DNA of 57,517 nt from Opitutales bacterium (GCA_021772515.1 JAJFLU010000021.1:1-57517); one strand, 5' to 3'; positions 17,149 to 25,163 are shown, numbered from the stretch's first letter. Numbers and translations are program-made. The notes: generated from the letters alone by a model not told the origin.

Positions 17149-18399
17149 ATGCATAGGAGAACCGTTATTTTTCTGCTAGCAATAACCTTGTGTGCGTTGG
17201 TTCTTGGCTACGCTTCGAATCCTGCACCACAGAGCCCTTCAGACGCTGAAACACTGGTGTTTATCGGCGCAACGATCTATCCATCGCCGAGCGACGCACC
17301 GATCGGGAACGGCGTCGTGGTGGTGGGCGGCAAGATCGTCGCAGTCGGTGCACGGGACTCGGTGATGCCGCCGGCGACCGCGCCGGCGACCGCGACGGTG
17401 GTCGATTGCAGTGGAATGTTCCTTGTTGCGGGCTTCCAGAACAGCCATGTCCACTTCACCGAGGAGAAATGGGAAGACGCCGCCACGCAGCCCAAGGGAC
17501 AGCTCTCAGGCCAATTCGAGGATATGCTGTTGCGTTATGGATTCACCACGGTGGTGGATACGGGCTCGTTCCTTGCGAACACTTCGGCCCTGCGCAATCG
17601 GGTCCAATCCGGTGAAGTCCTTGGCCCACGAATTCTGACGGCCGGAACGCCCCTCTATCCAGAGGGCGGGATCCCCTACTACCTGCTGAACTCGCTGCCA
17701 GCCGAGCAAATCGCTTTGCTGCACACGCCAAATACCCCTGAAGAAGCTGTCGCCATGGTACGCGCAGAAATTGCCAATGGCGCCGACGTGGTGAAGCTTT
17801 TCACTGGCTCGTGGGTGGAACGCGGGCGTGTGCTGCCGATGGCTTCGACCATCGCCAAAGCCGCTTCGGAGGAAGCGCACCGACACGGCAAGTTGGTATT
17901 CGCGCATGCCTCGAGCATCCTGGGTTTGGAAGTTGCCTTGGATGCGAAGGTGGACGTGCTGGCGCATGCGTTAGACGATGACCGGGGCTGGAATGAGTCA
18001 CACATCGCCCGCATGAAGGATGGGCACATGGCGATGATGCCCACATTGAAACTTTTCGGCGGCCAAACATACACCAAGTATATCCAGCAGCTAGTTGGCA
18101 GCTATGCGGCCGCTGGCGGGCAGATCCTGTTTGGAACTGATGCGGGCTTTCTAGTGGATTACGACCCGTCGGATGAGTACGATCTGATGGGCGGCGCGGG
18201 ACTCAACTGGCAGCAGATTCTGAGGTCGCTGACAGTGGCTCCAGCCGACTACTTTGGTGAAGCATTGCGGCGTGGACGGATCGCTCCGGGTATGGACGCG
18301 GACATCGTTGTCCTGGCGACCGATCCTTCCGTAAACGTGAAAGCGTTTGCCAATGTGCGCTACACGGTGCGCGGCGGACGAATCGTCTATGAGAAGTAA
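17149..18399 (+). CDS. Exported amidohydrolase (imidazolonepropionase/prolidase-like)
   Basis: A 416-residue metal-dependent hydrolase of the amidohydrolase superfamily. A signal peptide or lipoprotein-like hydrophobic start (VIFLLAITLCALVLGYAS) is followed by the amidohydrolase fold: NSHVHF (metal-binding HxH), DVVKLFTGS (the Lys that can be carboxylated), VFAHASS (His), DVLAHALDD (His), and GTDAGF (catalytic Asp), then RGRIAPGMDADIVVLATDP. All expected metal ligands are present. Substrate cannot be told; relatives act on cyclic amides, peptides or lactams. The GC-rich codon use differs from the flanking genes, and repeat-like DNA lies on both sides, pointing to horizontal acquisition. No partner gene is close. 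Confidence 0.88.
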   Translation: MHRRTVIFLLAITLCALVLGYASNPAPQSPSDAETLVFIGATIYPSPSDAPIGNGVVVVGGKIVAVGARDSVMPPATAPATATVVDCSGMFLVAGFQNSHVHFTEEKWEDAATQPKGQLSGQFEDMLLRYGFTTVVDTGSFLANTSALRNRVQSGEVLGPRILTAGTPLYPEGGIPYYLLNSLPAEQIALLHTPNTPEEAVAMVRAEIANGADVVKLFTGSWVERGRVLPMASTIAKAASEEAHRHGKLVFAHASSILGLEVALDAKVDVLAHALDDDRGWNESHIARMKDGHMAMMPTLKLFGGQTYTKYIQQLVGSYAAAGGQILFGTDAGFLVDYDPSDEYDLMGGAGLNWQQILRSLTVAPADYFGEALRRGRIAPGMDADIVVLATDPSVNVKAFANVRYTVRGGRIVYEK

Positions 18400-18703
18400 C
18401 AGCGCACATACCAAGAACACTAATGAGACCCTCCACCTCGCCCGTTCCACCAATATCCGCCAATGGGTGGCCGTCTACATCCCGCAGAACTTGGCAAAAT
18501 CAATTTTAAAAACCCTGAACGGGTTTCACTCCTTATCTTTTGGAAATTATTACCAAGTTATCGAAAAGGAATGGCACACCTTCAGCGTGCGCCGATCATC
18601 GAAACCAATCAAAACTGCGCTTAACTGATGCAGAGGTTAAACCACGGGACGCACCTGTTTTAGCCAAACCAAACGAAACCAATATTACATAATAAGGTGA
18701 TTC
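18400..18703. other. Intergenic region with repeat-like segments
   Basis: About 300 bases. It contains AACCCTGAACGGGTTTCACT (from about 18512) and ATGGCACACCTTCAGCGTGC (from about 18571), strings that resemble dispersed intergenic elements recurrent in many genomes. No gene is seen. With the palindrome at 16637 it brackets the amidohydrolase gene. Confidence 0.35.
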
Positions 18704-19141
18704 ATGGAATTATCGACTGAGCAAAAAGAGGTGGTGGCTCAATGGGCCGCGCAGGGGCAATCTTTGGCGGAAATCCAGAGTGGGCTTTTGGAAACCTGGA
18801 AAATGAGCCTTACTTTTATGGAGGTGCGGTTTCTCCTCGACGACTTGGACCTCTCTTTGAAGGACGCCGAAAAAGCCGAGGATAAAGGCAACACGAACGC
18901 TCCATCCGCCGAAACGCTCGAGCCGGCGGGAGTCCGGGTCGAGGTGGATAAGCTGATCAAACCCGGAACGGTCGTCAGCGGCAATGTGGTTTTCAGCGAT
19001 GGTGAAAAAGCCGATTGGCAGTTGGACCAAATGGGCAGACTCGCCCTCATTCCAGCCCGCAAGGACTACAAACCCGACCCCGATGATTTCATGGAATTTC
19101 AGACCCAACTTCAGGGCGTTCTGCAAAAACAGGGGTTTTGA
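18704..19141 (+). CDS. Conserved hypothetical protein
   Basis: A 145-residue soluble protein. Residues 1-50 (ELSTEQKEVVAQWAAQGQSL then LSLTFMEVRFLLDDLDLS-like) form a helical, possibly helix-turn-helix-type segment. A charged linker (about 53-75) leads to a second small domain (GTVVSGNVVFSDGEKADWQL, then MGRLALIP). A ribosome-binding site (AAGGTGATTC) precedes the ATG. It converges with ligA, 24 bases away. I do not recognise a named family; function unknown. Confidence 0.75.
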   Translation: MELSTEQKEVVAQWAAQGQSLAEIQSGLLETWKMSLTFMEVRFLLDDLDLSLKDAEKAEDKGNTNAPSAETLEPAGVRVEVDKLIKPGTVVSGNVVFSDGEKADWQLDQMGRLALIPARKDYKPDPDDFMEFQTQLQGVLQKQGF

Positions 19142-19165
19142 ACCGGGTGGAATTCGCGTTCCTCC

Positions 19166-21175
19166 TCAGGGGAGCAAATTTCTCAATTGATCCTCGTCGA
19201 TGACGGTAACGCCCAACTTCTCCGCCTTGGTGAACTTCGATCCCGGAGATTCCCCGGCCAAAAGATAACTCGTTTTTTTGCTGATGCTTCCGGTCACCTT
19301 TCCGCCCGCTTTTTCGATGAGGGCTTTGGCATCCTCTCGTTTCATCGTGGGCAGGGTTCCGGTGAGGACAAAAATTTTTCCGGCCAGAAGCAACGCGTTT
19401 TCCTCAAGGGCGACTTTTGCCTCCTGTTCGACCGTCAATCCGGATTCGATCAATCGCTCGATTACGCCTTGATTTTCCTCCTCGGCAAAAAATCTCACGA
19501 TGCTTTTCGCCATGATTTCACCCACGCCATCAATGGCCGTGAGGGTTTCCTCGTCGGCGGTTCGGATCTTTTCCAGAGAATTGAAGTGATTTGCCAAATC
19601 TTTGGACGCCCCGACGCCTACATGCTGCAAACCAAGCCCGTGTATTAACCGCCACAATTCCATGGATTTGCTGGCTTCGAGGGCAGCGATTAAATTCTCG
19701 GAGGATTTCTGAGCAAATTTTTCCAGAGGCAGCAAATCTTCTTCCTTCAAACGGTAGAGGTCGGCGATATTTTTCACCAAACCCCTTTCCGCAAGCTGCT
19801 CGACCACGGCAGTGCCAAGACCCTCGATGTCCATGGCCTGTCTGCCCGCAAAATGTTCGATGCGGCGGCGCACCTGCGGGGGGCAGATCGGGTTTGGGCA
19901 TCGCCAAGCGGCCTCGTCGGGCTGCCGGACGGCCGTCGTGCCGCAATCCGGGCAGGTTGACGGAAAAACATAGGGCACGCTCTGCGCGGTTCGTTTTTCG
20001 ATAACCACTTCTATGACCGCGGGAATGATTTCGCCGGCTTTTTCCACCACAACGGTATCGCCGACGCGGATGTCCTTTCGCGCTATTTCATCGGCGTTAT
20101 GGAGGGTTGCCCGCGAGACAGTGGTGCCTGCCAAGAGGACAGGCTCAAGTTCAGCGACCGGAGTGAGGGCCCCTGTGCGCCCGACCTGGATGGTTATTTT
20201 TTCCAAACGGGTTTCGGCCTGTTCAGCGGCGAATTTGTAGGAGATTGCCCACCTCGGCGCCTTGGAGGTGGCGCCCGCCTGCTGTTGCTGTGCGATGGGG
20301 TTCAGCTTTATTACCGCTCCATCGGTGGCGTAGGCAAAACCGTGGCGAATTTCCTCCAATTCCTCGATGGATTTCCAGGCTTCTTCAATGCCCCTGGCCC
20401 TCCAGTATTTTTCCACGGTGGGAAAGCGCCACCTGTCGAGCAATTCCTGGAATTCGCTGTGCCTGGTAAATGGCATCGGCTGGCAATGGCCCATCGCATA
20501 AAGGACGACCTCGAGTTTCCGGCTCGCCGCGATATGAGCATCCAGCAATTTGACGGACCCGGCGGCGAAGTTCCGGGGGTTGGCGTAGAGAGGCAGTTCC
20601 CGCTCCGCCCGTTCCCGGTTGATTCGCTGAAATTCCTCGAGGGTCATGTAAATCTCGCCGCGAATCTCGATCAACTCGGGAGTATCGGGCCCCTCCAGCC
20701 GCCGTGGGAGCCCCTCGATCATCTTCACGTTTCTGGTGATGTCGTCGCCCTCCGTTCCGTTGCCCCGGGTGACTGCCCGGACAAATTCCCCATTTTCGTA
20801 AGTCAGACTTACCGCCACCCCGTCGATTTTCGGTTCGATCACAAAATCCAGCGGCTCATCGCCGAAAATCTTTTTCAACCGCTTCTCAAAATCGAATAAT
20901 TCCTCTTTGTTGTAGGTATTGTCCAGACTGAGCATGGCCTGGCGGTGGCGGTAGGAAATAAAACCCTCAAGCCGGTCGTCACCCACCTTTTGAGTAGGCG
21001 ATGCCGGTGAATCGAGCGCGGGGTGCCGCTCCTCCAACTCGGCCAACTCCCGCTTCAACCGGTCGTAGTCGAAATCGGAAATGGTCGGCTCGGCCTGTCG
21101 ATAATATAGATCGTTATGCCTCTCAATCTCCGTCCTCAGCCACTTGATGCGCTCTCTGGTTACTTCCTCATTCAT
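19166..21175 (-). CDS. ligA: NAD-dependent DNA ligase LigA
   Basis: A 669-residue NAD-dependent ligase that seals nicks in replication and repair. Domain Ia (about 1-70) holds the NAD-binding YY and DFDYDRL motifs. The adenylation domain has the active-site lysine in EPKIDGVAVS (Lys116). OB fold, then a four-Cys zinc finger (CPDC then CPNPIC), helix-hairpin-helix region (IDGVGEIMAKSIV), and a carboxy-terminal BRCT domain (about 590-669, FVLTGTLPTMKREDAKALIE). All are intact and the length is normal. Confidence 0.97.
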   Translation of the reverse strand: MNEEVTRERIKWLRTEIERHNDLYYRQAEPTISDFDYDRLKRELAELEERHPALDSPASPTQKVGDDRLEGFISYRHRQAMLSLDNTYNKEELFDFEKRLKKIFGDEPLDFVIEPKIDGVAVSLTYENGEFVRAVTRGNGTEGDDITRNVKMIEGLPRRLEGPDTPELIEIRGEIYMTLEEFQRINRERAERELPLYANPRNFAAGSVKLLDAHIAASRKLEVVLYAMGHCQPMPFTRHSEFQELLDRWRFPTVEKYWRARGIEEAWKSIEELEEIRHGFAYATDGAVIKLNPIAQQQQAGATSKAPRWAISYKFAAEQAETRLEKITIQVGRTGALTPVAELEPVLLAGTTVSRATLHNADEIARKDIRVGDTVVVEKAGEIIPAVIEVVIEKRTAQSVPYVFPSTCPDCGTTAVRQPDEAAWRCPNPICPPQVRRRIEHFAGRQAMDIEGLGTAVVEQLAERGLVKNIADLYRLKEEDLLPLEKFAQKSSENLIAALEASKSMELWRLIHGLGLQHVGVGASKDLANHFNSLEKIRTADEETLTAIDGVGEIMAKSIVRFFAEEENQGVIERLIESGLTVEQEAKVALEENALLLAGKIFVLTGTLPTMKREDAKALIEKAGGKVTGSISKKTSYLLAGESPGSKFTKAEKLGVTVIDEDQLRNLLP

Positions 21176-21187
21176 TCAGTTATTCAT

Positions 21188-21649
21188 TCATTGATACGTT
21201 TTAGGCGATTTTATGAGAATCCACAGTCGAGTAAAATGAAATAAATCTTTTTCCAGCAAATTTCGATAAAAAGTCCAATGCCGGTAGGCGGTTACGGCGG
21301 TTATGGCGCCGAGGCAGTCCGCCACAAGGTCGCCGACCTCGAAAAAGCGGGCAGGGTGGGCAAACTGGTGCAATTCGTCGCTCAAACCGAAAAGCATTGT
21401 CGCTGCGACGGCAAAAACCGAGTGGCTGGTTTTTTTGAATGCCGTCGCCGGAAAACGGAAGATAAGGGTGGCAAAAAGCCCGAAAAGGAAAAAATGAGCC
21501 ACCTTGTCGACCTGAAAATCCCAGGGCAATTTAGCTACCGATCGGGAGGACATATAGGTGATGACCGATCCCAGCACAAACGTCCAAACCCAGCCGTAGT
21601 CTTCCGGCATTCGGAAAAATGTGAATTTTGGCGCTGATTTTATCCCCAT
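21188..21649 (-). CDS. VanZ-like membrane protein
   Basis: A 153-residue protein with several hydrophobic segments (about residues 19-35, 48-66, 77-90, 108-122). It contains the VanZ-family pattern VDKVAHFFLFGLFATL and FGLSDELHQFAHPARFFEVGDLVADCLGA, including the D-E-x-x-Q and R-x-x-x-x-x-D elements. VanZ relatives are of unclear function; the founding member gives low-level teicoplanin resistance. It begins 12 bases downstream of ligA's start side and is in the same direction, so it may be cotranscribed with other minus-strand genes here. Confidence 0.75.
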   Translation of the reverse strand: MGIKSAPKFTFFRMPEDYGWVWTFVLGSVITYMSSRSVAKLPWDFQVDKVAHFFLFGLFATLIFRFPATAFKKTSHSVFAVAATMLFGLSDELHQFAHPARFFEVGDLVADCLGAITAVTAYRHWTFYRNLLEKDLFHFTRLWILIKSPKTYQ

Positions 21650-21653
21650 CCGT

Positions 21654-21682
21654 TTGACACTACATCCTAACCTGATTATTGT
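21654..21682 (+). promoter_or_regulatory. Candidate sigma-70-type promoter for uspA
   Basis: TTGACA at 21654-21659, a 17-base spacer and TATTGT at 21677-21682, about 108 bases upstream of the uspA start. The -35 element is perfect; the -10 element is weak. Confidence 0.35.
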
Positions 21683-21790
21683 TCAATAGGGGAATGCCGC
21701 GACAGGCTTCATTCCCGATTTGAAATGGAACACTGAAGATCACGGCTCACCCACAGAAGTAAATAAATATAATCCAATGGAGGTGGTAAA

Positions 21791-22252
21791 ATGATAGAAC
21801 TGAAGAAAATTCTTTATCCGACCGATTTTTCGGATTACGCCAGCCATGCGCAAACCTATGTTGTCGAAATGGCCAAAAAATTCGGCGCTGAAGTGCTCGT
21901 AATCCATATCACCAGCGGAACCATCTATCCGGTTGCCTATTCGATCGGGGTGGACTCCGGGGATCTCGATCTGCAGATTCAAGCAGCCGCCAAAACCCAT
22001 CTCAAAAAAATTGTGGACGGAATTAACGCCCTGGGGGTTACGGCGAGGTCCGAGCTCTGTGTGGGCGAACCTTTTCCCGAAATCGTTGCCACGGCGCGGC
22101 GGGAGGTGTCCGACTTGATAATTTTGGCCACCCATGGGCATGGCGCCGTCAAACACATGTTTCTCGGCAGCACGGCAGAAAAAGTAGTCCGCAAAGCCCC
22201 CTGTCCAGTCCTCACCATCCGCCACCCCGAGCACGAATTCGTGCACCCGTGA
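21791..22252 (+). CDS. Universal stress protein (UspA family)
   Basis: A 153-residue single Usp domain. It opens with KKILYPTDFSDYASHAQTYVVEMAKKFGAEVLVIHI, the standard beta-alpha start. Towards the end it has the ATP-binding pattern DLIILATHGHGAVKHMFLGSTAEKVVRKAPCPVLTIR, matching G-2x-G-9x-G(S/T). It therefore belongs to the nucleotide-binding type of Usp. Usp proteins act in stress survival; no target is visible here. It stands alone between ligA/vanZ and the toxin-antitoxin island. Confidence 0.93.
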   Translation: MIELKKILYPTDFSDYASHAQTYVVEMAKKFGAEVLVIHITSGTIYPVAYSIGVDSGDLDLQIQAAAKTHLKKIVDGINALGVTARSELCVGEPFPEIVATARREVSDLIILATHGHGAVKHMFLGSTAEKVVRKAPCPVLTIRHPEHEFVHP

Positions 22253-22339
22253 TTTGAGTCGGGAACATAGGGGCAGGACAGGGAGAAGTTCCGCAAGAGG
22301 CAGGAGCGCTGTTTCGGTTGATTAAGTCGATAATATCGC

Positions 22340-22368
22340 TTGACAATAATATTGTGCTGCGATAATAG
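22340..22368 (+). promoter_or_regulatory. Promoter with embedded palindromic operator for higBA
   Basis: TTGACA (22340-22345), a 17-base spacer, then TAATAG (22363-22368). A perfect palindrome ACAATA-A-TATTGT (22343-22355) lies inside it and is a plausible HigA operator. The toxin start codon follows only six bases after the -10 element, so the transcript may be leaderless. Confidence 0.5.
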
Positions 22369-22374
22369 TGTTGG

Positions 22375-22656
22375 ATGATCCAGAGCTTTTCTTGCGGCGA
22401 GACGGAAGGTATTTTCTTCGGGGTCGTCTCACGGAAGCTGCCGCCAGAGATTCAGAGAACCGCTAGACGAAAACTTTTATACATTGACGAGGCGGAATTA
22501 ATCGATGATTTGCGCGCGCCGCCTGGAAATCGCCTTGAGAAGTTGAAGGGAAACCGGAAGGGACTGTGGAGTATTCGGATCAATGAAAAATGGAGAATAT
22601 GTTTTATTTGGAGAACGCCGAACGCCTCGAAGGTGGAGATTGTCGATTACCATTAG
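22375..22656 (+). CDS. higB: HigB-type mRNA interferase toxin
   Basis: A 93-residue RelE/HigB-superfamily toxin, which cleaves mRNA at the ribosome. It starts with the family's typical MIQSFSCGETEGIFFG (compare MIxSF in HigB), followed by RTARRKLLYIDEAELIDDLRAPPGNRLEKLKGNRKGLWSIRINEKWRICFIW, which ends in the usual beta sheet with basic residues. The HigA-type antitoxin gene begins 35 bases later, in the toxin-first order of higBA. A promoter with a palindromic operator lies directly upstream. Confidence 0.9.
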   Translation: MIQSFSCGETEGIFFGVVSRKLPPEIQRTARRKLLYIDEAELIDDLRAPPGNRLEKLKGNRKGLWSIRINEKWRICFIWRTPNASKVEIVDYH

Positions 22657-22690
22657 AAATTTGAAATTGGAAATTGGAAATATAGAAAAG

Positions 22691-22990
22691 ATGAAAAATT
22701 TACTTTGCATACACCCTGGAGAATGCCTGTTGGAGGATTTTATAAAACCTCACGAGATCACTCAATATCGTTTGGCAAAGGATATCGGAGTCTCTCCGAT
22801 GCGGATACATGAGATTGTCAAAGGGAAGCGGTCGATTACCGCCGACACAGCCTTGCGGTTGGGGAAGTATTTTGGGACTACGCCTCAGATATGGATGCGT
22901 TTGCAGGCGCGATATGATCTGGAAAAAGCGGAATTGGAGGTCGGTAAGAAAATTGAGCACGAGGTACAGGAACTGCAGAATACGGGATAG
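22691..22990 (+). CDS. higA: HigA-type antitoxin (XRE-like helix-turn-helix)
   Basis: A 99-residue helix-turn-helix antitoxin. The start at 22691 is chosen because the product then begins KNLLCIHPGECLLEDFIKPH, the usual HigA opening (IHPGExLxEEFL), and an upstream start would add a non-family extension. The HTH is in ITQYRLAKDIGVSPMRIHEIVKGKRSITADTALRLGKYF (about residues 24-65), then TTPQIWMRLQARYDL. It neutralises HigB and represses the operon by binding the palindrome near 22343. Its last codons run into a heptamer repeat tract. Confidence 0.92.
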   Translation: MKNLLCIHPGECLLEDFIKPHEITQYRLAKDIGVSPMRIHEIVKGKRSITADTALRLGKYFGTTPQIWMRLQARYDLEKAELEVGKKIEHEVQELQNTG

Positions 22991-23028
22991 GGGATGTCGC
23001 TTTGCTTCGCTTGATGCGGGATGGTGCT
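22976..23028. repeat. Heptamer repeat tract A
   Basis: A degenerate seven-base repeat overlapping the end of higA: GAATACG GGATAGG GGATGTC, a short interruption (CTTTGCTTCGCT), then TGATGCG GGATGGT. It shares GATGCGGGATGG with tracts B and C. Confidence 0.5.
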
Positions 23029-23064
23029 TTCTGTGGTTGTTTGGTGTTGACTGATGTGCATGGA

Positions 23065-23084
23065 ATATGCATATTGATGCATAT
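23065..23084. promoter_or_regulatory. Palindromic operator overlapping the vapB start
   Basis: A perfect inverted repeat ATATGCAT-ATTG-ATGCATAT that ends inside the vapB start codon. VapB-VapC complexes repress their own promoter through palindromes, so this is a likely autoregulatory site. Confidence 0.55.
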
Positions 23085-23271
23085 GAGAACTACTTTGAAT
23101 ATAGATGATGTGGCGCTGAAAAAGGCTTCGAGCTTGACTGGTATCAAGGAAAAGACGGCTTTGGTGAAAATGGGTTTGGAGGCGTTGATTGCACGTGAAA
23201 GCAGTCGGCGTCTCGCTCGTTTGGGTGGCAGCGAGAGGGAATTGCGGCCTGTTTCTCGTCGCCGAAATTGA
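23083..23271 (+). CDS. vapB: VapB-type antitoxin
   Basis: A 62-residue protein. Starting at 23083 gives MRTTLNIDDVALKKASSLTG, the classic opening of ribbon-helix-helix VapB antitoxins (RTTLNIDDxLLxxA). It continues TALVKMGLEALIARESSRRLARLGG, the usual RRLAxLGG end that docks into VapC. An upstream in-frame start would add 27 unrelated residues and was not used. VapC begins 22 bases later. A palindrome overlaps its start. Confidence 0.9.
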   Translation: MRTTLNIDDVALKKASSLTGIKEKTALVKMGLEALIARESSRRLARLGGSERELRPVSRRRN

Positions 23272-23293
23272 TATTGGGTTAGCGGATTTGGTA

Positions 23294-23662
23294 ATGTCTA
23301 TGGTGTTGGTCGATACTTCTGTCTGGATAAATCATTTCAGGAAGGGAGACCGTCGGCTCGAAAATTTACTCGATGGGATGGAGGTGGTTTGCCACCCTTT
23401 TATCATTGGGGAATTGGCCTGCGGTCATATCAAAAATCGCCAGGAAATCCTGTCATTGCTGCAAGCTCTGCCGGTTTTACCTGAAGTAGGTCTCGATGAG
23501 CACCTGTATTTTGTGGAAGAGCAAAAACTTTTTGGCAGGGGGATCGGGTTTGTGGATATCCAACTACTGGCATCGGCACAGTTGGAGGGCGTGCGGTTGT
23601 GGACTTCGGATAAGAAGCTCAAGGCCGTAGCGGAGGCGCATGGCCTCTTGTGGGAATTTTAG
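23294..23662 (+). CDS. vapC: VapC-type PIN-domain ribonuclease toxin
   Basis: A 122-residue PIN-domain toxin, a magnesium-dependent RNase that cleaves specific tRNA or rRNA. The acidic catalytic residues are visible: Asp7 in VLVDTSVWINHF, Glu in FIIGELACG, Asp in GFVDIQLLASA and Asp in LWTSDKKLKAVA. The start at 23294 is chosen for the standard opening (M-S-M-V-L-V-D-T-S); the longer open frame upstream is only vapB overlap. It is paired with vapB. Confidence 0.93.
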   Translation: MSMVLVDTSVWINHFRKGDRRLENLLDGMEVVCHPFIIGELACGHIKNRQEILSLLQALPVLPEVGLDEHLYFVEEQKLFGRGIGFVDIQLLASAQLEGVRLWTSDKKLKAVAEAHGLLWEF

Positions 23663-23684
23663 GCGCTTCGGCGGAAGGCGGAAA

Positions 23685-23740
23685 GTAGCTTTGCTTGATG
23701 CGGGATGGGGAGGAAGAAGATGCGGGATGGGAGATGATAT
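23685..23740. repeat. Heptamer repeat tract B
   Basis: Just after the vapC stop: GCTTTGC, TTGATGCG, GGATGGG, an interruption, then AAGATGCG, GGATGGG, AGATGAT. It shares GCTTTGCTT and GATGCGGGATGG with tract A, 700 bases upstream, suggesting a duplicated or recurrent element. Confidence 0.5.
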
Positions 23741-23844
23741 TTTTTCTCGCGGAGAGGAGGGGAGTGGCGAGTGAGGGACTTGGGTTACAGAATTTTTACA
23801 CTTTAATTAAAGGCGGTCTTGTTATAGCCGATTTGTTTAGGGTT

Positions 23845-23976
23845 ATGAAGGGTAAAGAAATGACTGTCATCTCAAGCGGTGAACTGCACTCATCGGCTCA
23901 ATTGGATACTCGCAAAGAATTCCTGACCGCCCTCCTCCTGGCAGCCGCCATCACCGTCGGCCTGATTCTTGTTTGA
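23845..23976 (+). CDS. Possible small tail-anchored membrane protein
   Basis: A possible 43-residue product whose last 18 residues are a membrane segment (FLTALLLAAAITVGLILV), preceded by SSAQLDTRKE. The open frame extends back to 23695 but there it consists of heptamer repeat, so a start at 23845 (or 23860) is more sensible. There is no family match I know of, and evidence is limited to the clean hydrophobic end. Confidence 0.3.
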   Translation: MKGKEMTVISSGELHSSAQLDTRKEFLTALLLAAAITVGLILV

Positions 23977-24012
23977 ATTCGAGTTGGTGGTTAGGCACAC
24001 CGTCAAAGTAAG

Positions 24013-24558
24013 TCACTCGGATACTATACCGCTTAATCGAGATTTGATTCGGTTAAACTCTTCAGGTTTACCTTCGGCCTTTGACCATCTTTCAATTTCT
24101 TTGAGGTTGATTCTATTTGATTTGGCAACCAGTTCAGCCTGTTCGAGGCACTGTAAATCTTCCCAATGAAAGTAGCCTGCCAATCGATCTTTCACGCAAT
24201 CCGTCGGTGAAAGAAGTCGAAGCAATCCGGTTGCGATTTTGTGTTCATCCACCTGTTTAACTGGTTCTTCGCCCACAGAGAGTGGTCCATTTGGAAATTC
24301 TACGAAAAATTCGGTTTCAGTGTGCTTGAAATATCGAGTATCTTCATAAAAACCGAGTTCAACCATTGCTTGATAGATTTTGCCTCTTCTGGCCAAATGT
24401 ATATTGATCAGGTCCAAATCCATTGAAACGTAATTGTTTTTACTATAAATGGAAACACAGGCGCCACCGGATAAAACCACTTCAATCTCCCTTTTTCGCA
24501 AGTGGCTTCCGACATACGCGGCAAGTTCGGCGATTGTCATATTTTTTATGGACTTCAT
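24013..24558 (-). CDS. Nucleotidyltransferase-like protein (AbiEii/DUF6036-like)
   Basis: A 181-residue protein with the minimal nucleotidyltransferase signature: EVVLSGGACVSIYSKNN (GG at 31-32) followed by VSMDLDLI, giving the metal-binding D-x-D pair (Asp47, Asp49). The remainder includes LLSPTDCVKDRLAGYFHWEDLQCLEQA, a pattern found in nucleotidyltransferase proteins of AbiEii or related type, some of which are toxins. It overlaps the stop of the upstream winged-helix gene by four bases (ATGA), so the two form one operon. This is probably a two-gene toxin-antitoxin-like unit, an inference from architecture. Confidence 0.7.
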   Translation of the reverse strand: MKSIKNMTIAELAAYVGSHLRKREIEVVLSGGACVSIYSKNNYVSMDLDLINIHLARRGKIYQAMVELGFYEDTRYFKHTETEFFVEFPNGPLSVGEEPVKQVDEHKIATGLLRLLSPTDCVKDRLAGYFHWEDLQCLEQAELVAKSNRINLKEIERWSKAEGKPEEFNRIKSRLSGIVSE

Positions 24559-24884
24559 AGAGGCTTGCTGCTTCGCCTGGGCCTACGCCTGTTCATGAAT
24601 AGTTGCTCCCGCTCCTCCTGGGTGTAAAAAATTGTCGCCTTCTCAAGAAGTTCTTTCAATTCCTTTAAAAACGGATATCGCGGATTGAATTGATAAAGAC
24701 GGGTTTTCCCAAGGGATTTACTGACCAAGACTCCGCCCGATTCAAATTTCACAAGTTGTTTTTGAATGGAATCCGGATCACATTCAAAAAATCGCGCAAT
24801 TTCTCTACCATAACCTTCTTTTCTCGCCAGGAGAAAGACTAGCACACGCTCGGCGTTGGCTGATCCTAACAATGGTTCCAGCAT
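24555..24884 (-). CDS. Winged-helix transcriptional regulator
   Basis: A 109-residue DNA-binding protein. The winged helix runs over residues 1-70: LLGSANAERVLVFLLARKEGYGREIARFFECDPDSIQKQLVKFE, then the wing GGVLVSKSLGKTRLYQFNP. The arrangement (AERVLxFL, YxxEIA, IQKxLxKLExxGxL) is typical of regulators paired with nucleotidyltransferase genes. It is translationally coupled to the next gene and may repress it and itself, possibly through the imperfect palindrome at 24947-24962. Confidence 0.8.
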   Translation of the reverse strand: MLEPLLGSANAERVLVFLLARKEGYGREIARFFECDPDSIQKQLVKFESGGVLVSKSLGKTRLYQFNPRYPFLKELKELLEKATIFYTQEEREQLFMNRRRPRRSSKPL

Positions 24885-24946
24885 GATTTTTCCCCGCTCC
24901 GATTAATCTTTTAGTTCGAATTCAAAATATATGATGACATTAATAG

Positions 24947-24962
24947 TCTGATATATGTCAGA
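24947..24962. promoter_or_regulatory. Imperfect palindrome upstream of the winged-helix gene
   Basis: TCTGATATATGTCAGA, with a perfect outer arm TCTGA / TCAGA, lies about 63 bases upstream of the regulator's start (minus strand). A candidate operator. Confidence 0.35.
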
Positions 24963-25163
24963 TATAAGCAGTTAATATGAAGGATTTTTTACCATTAAAC
25001 AAGATAAATAAATGACCGCCTATTTGTCGGCAAATTTCACCCGTCGGTCCAAGCTGTGTCACACTAAACAGGAACGAGCGTTCTCATTTTTATGCAACGG
25101 CGCAAATACCTTTTACTCTACTGTCCTGTCAACCAGGGGTTGAACGGGAAAAGGATCGAAAAA

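Noticed and set aside
23695..23844. A longer start (23695) for the small membrane protein.
   Set aside because: The upstream part is translated heptamer repeat and non-coding sequence.
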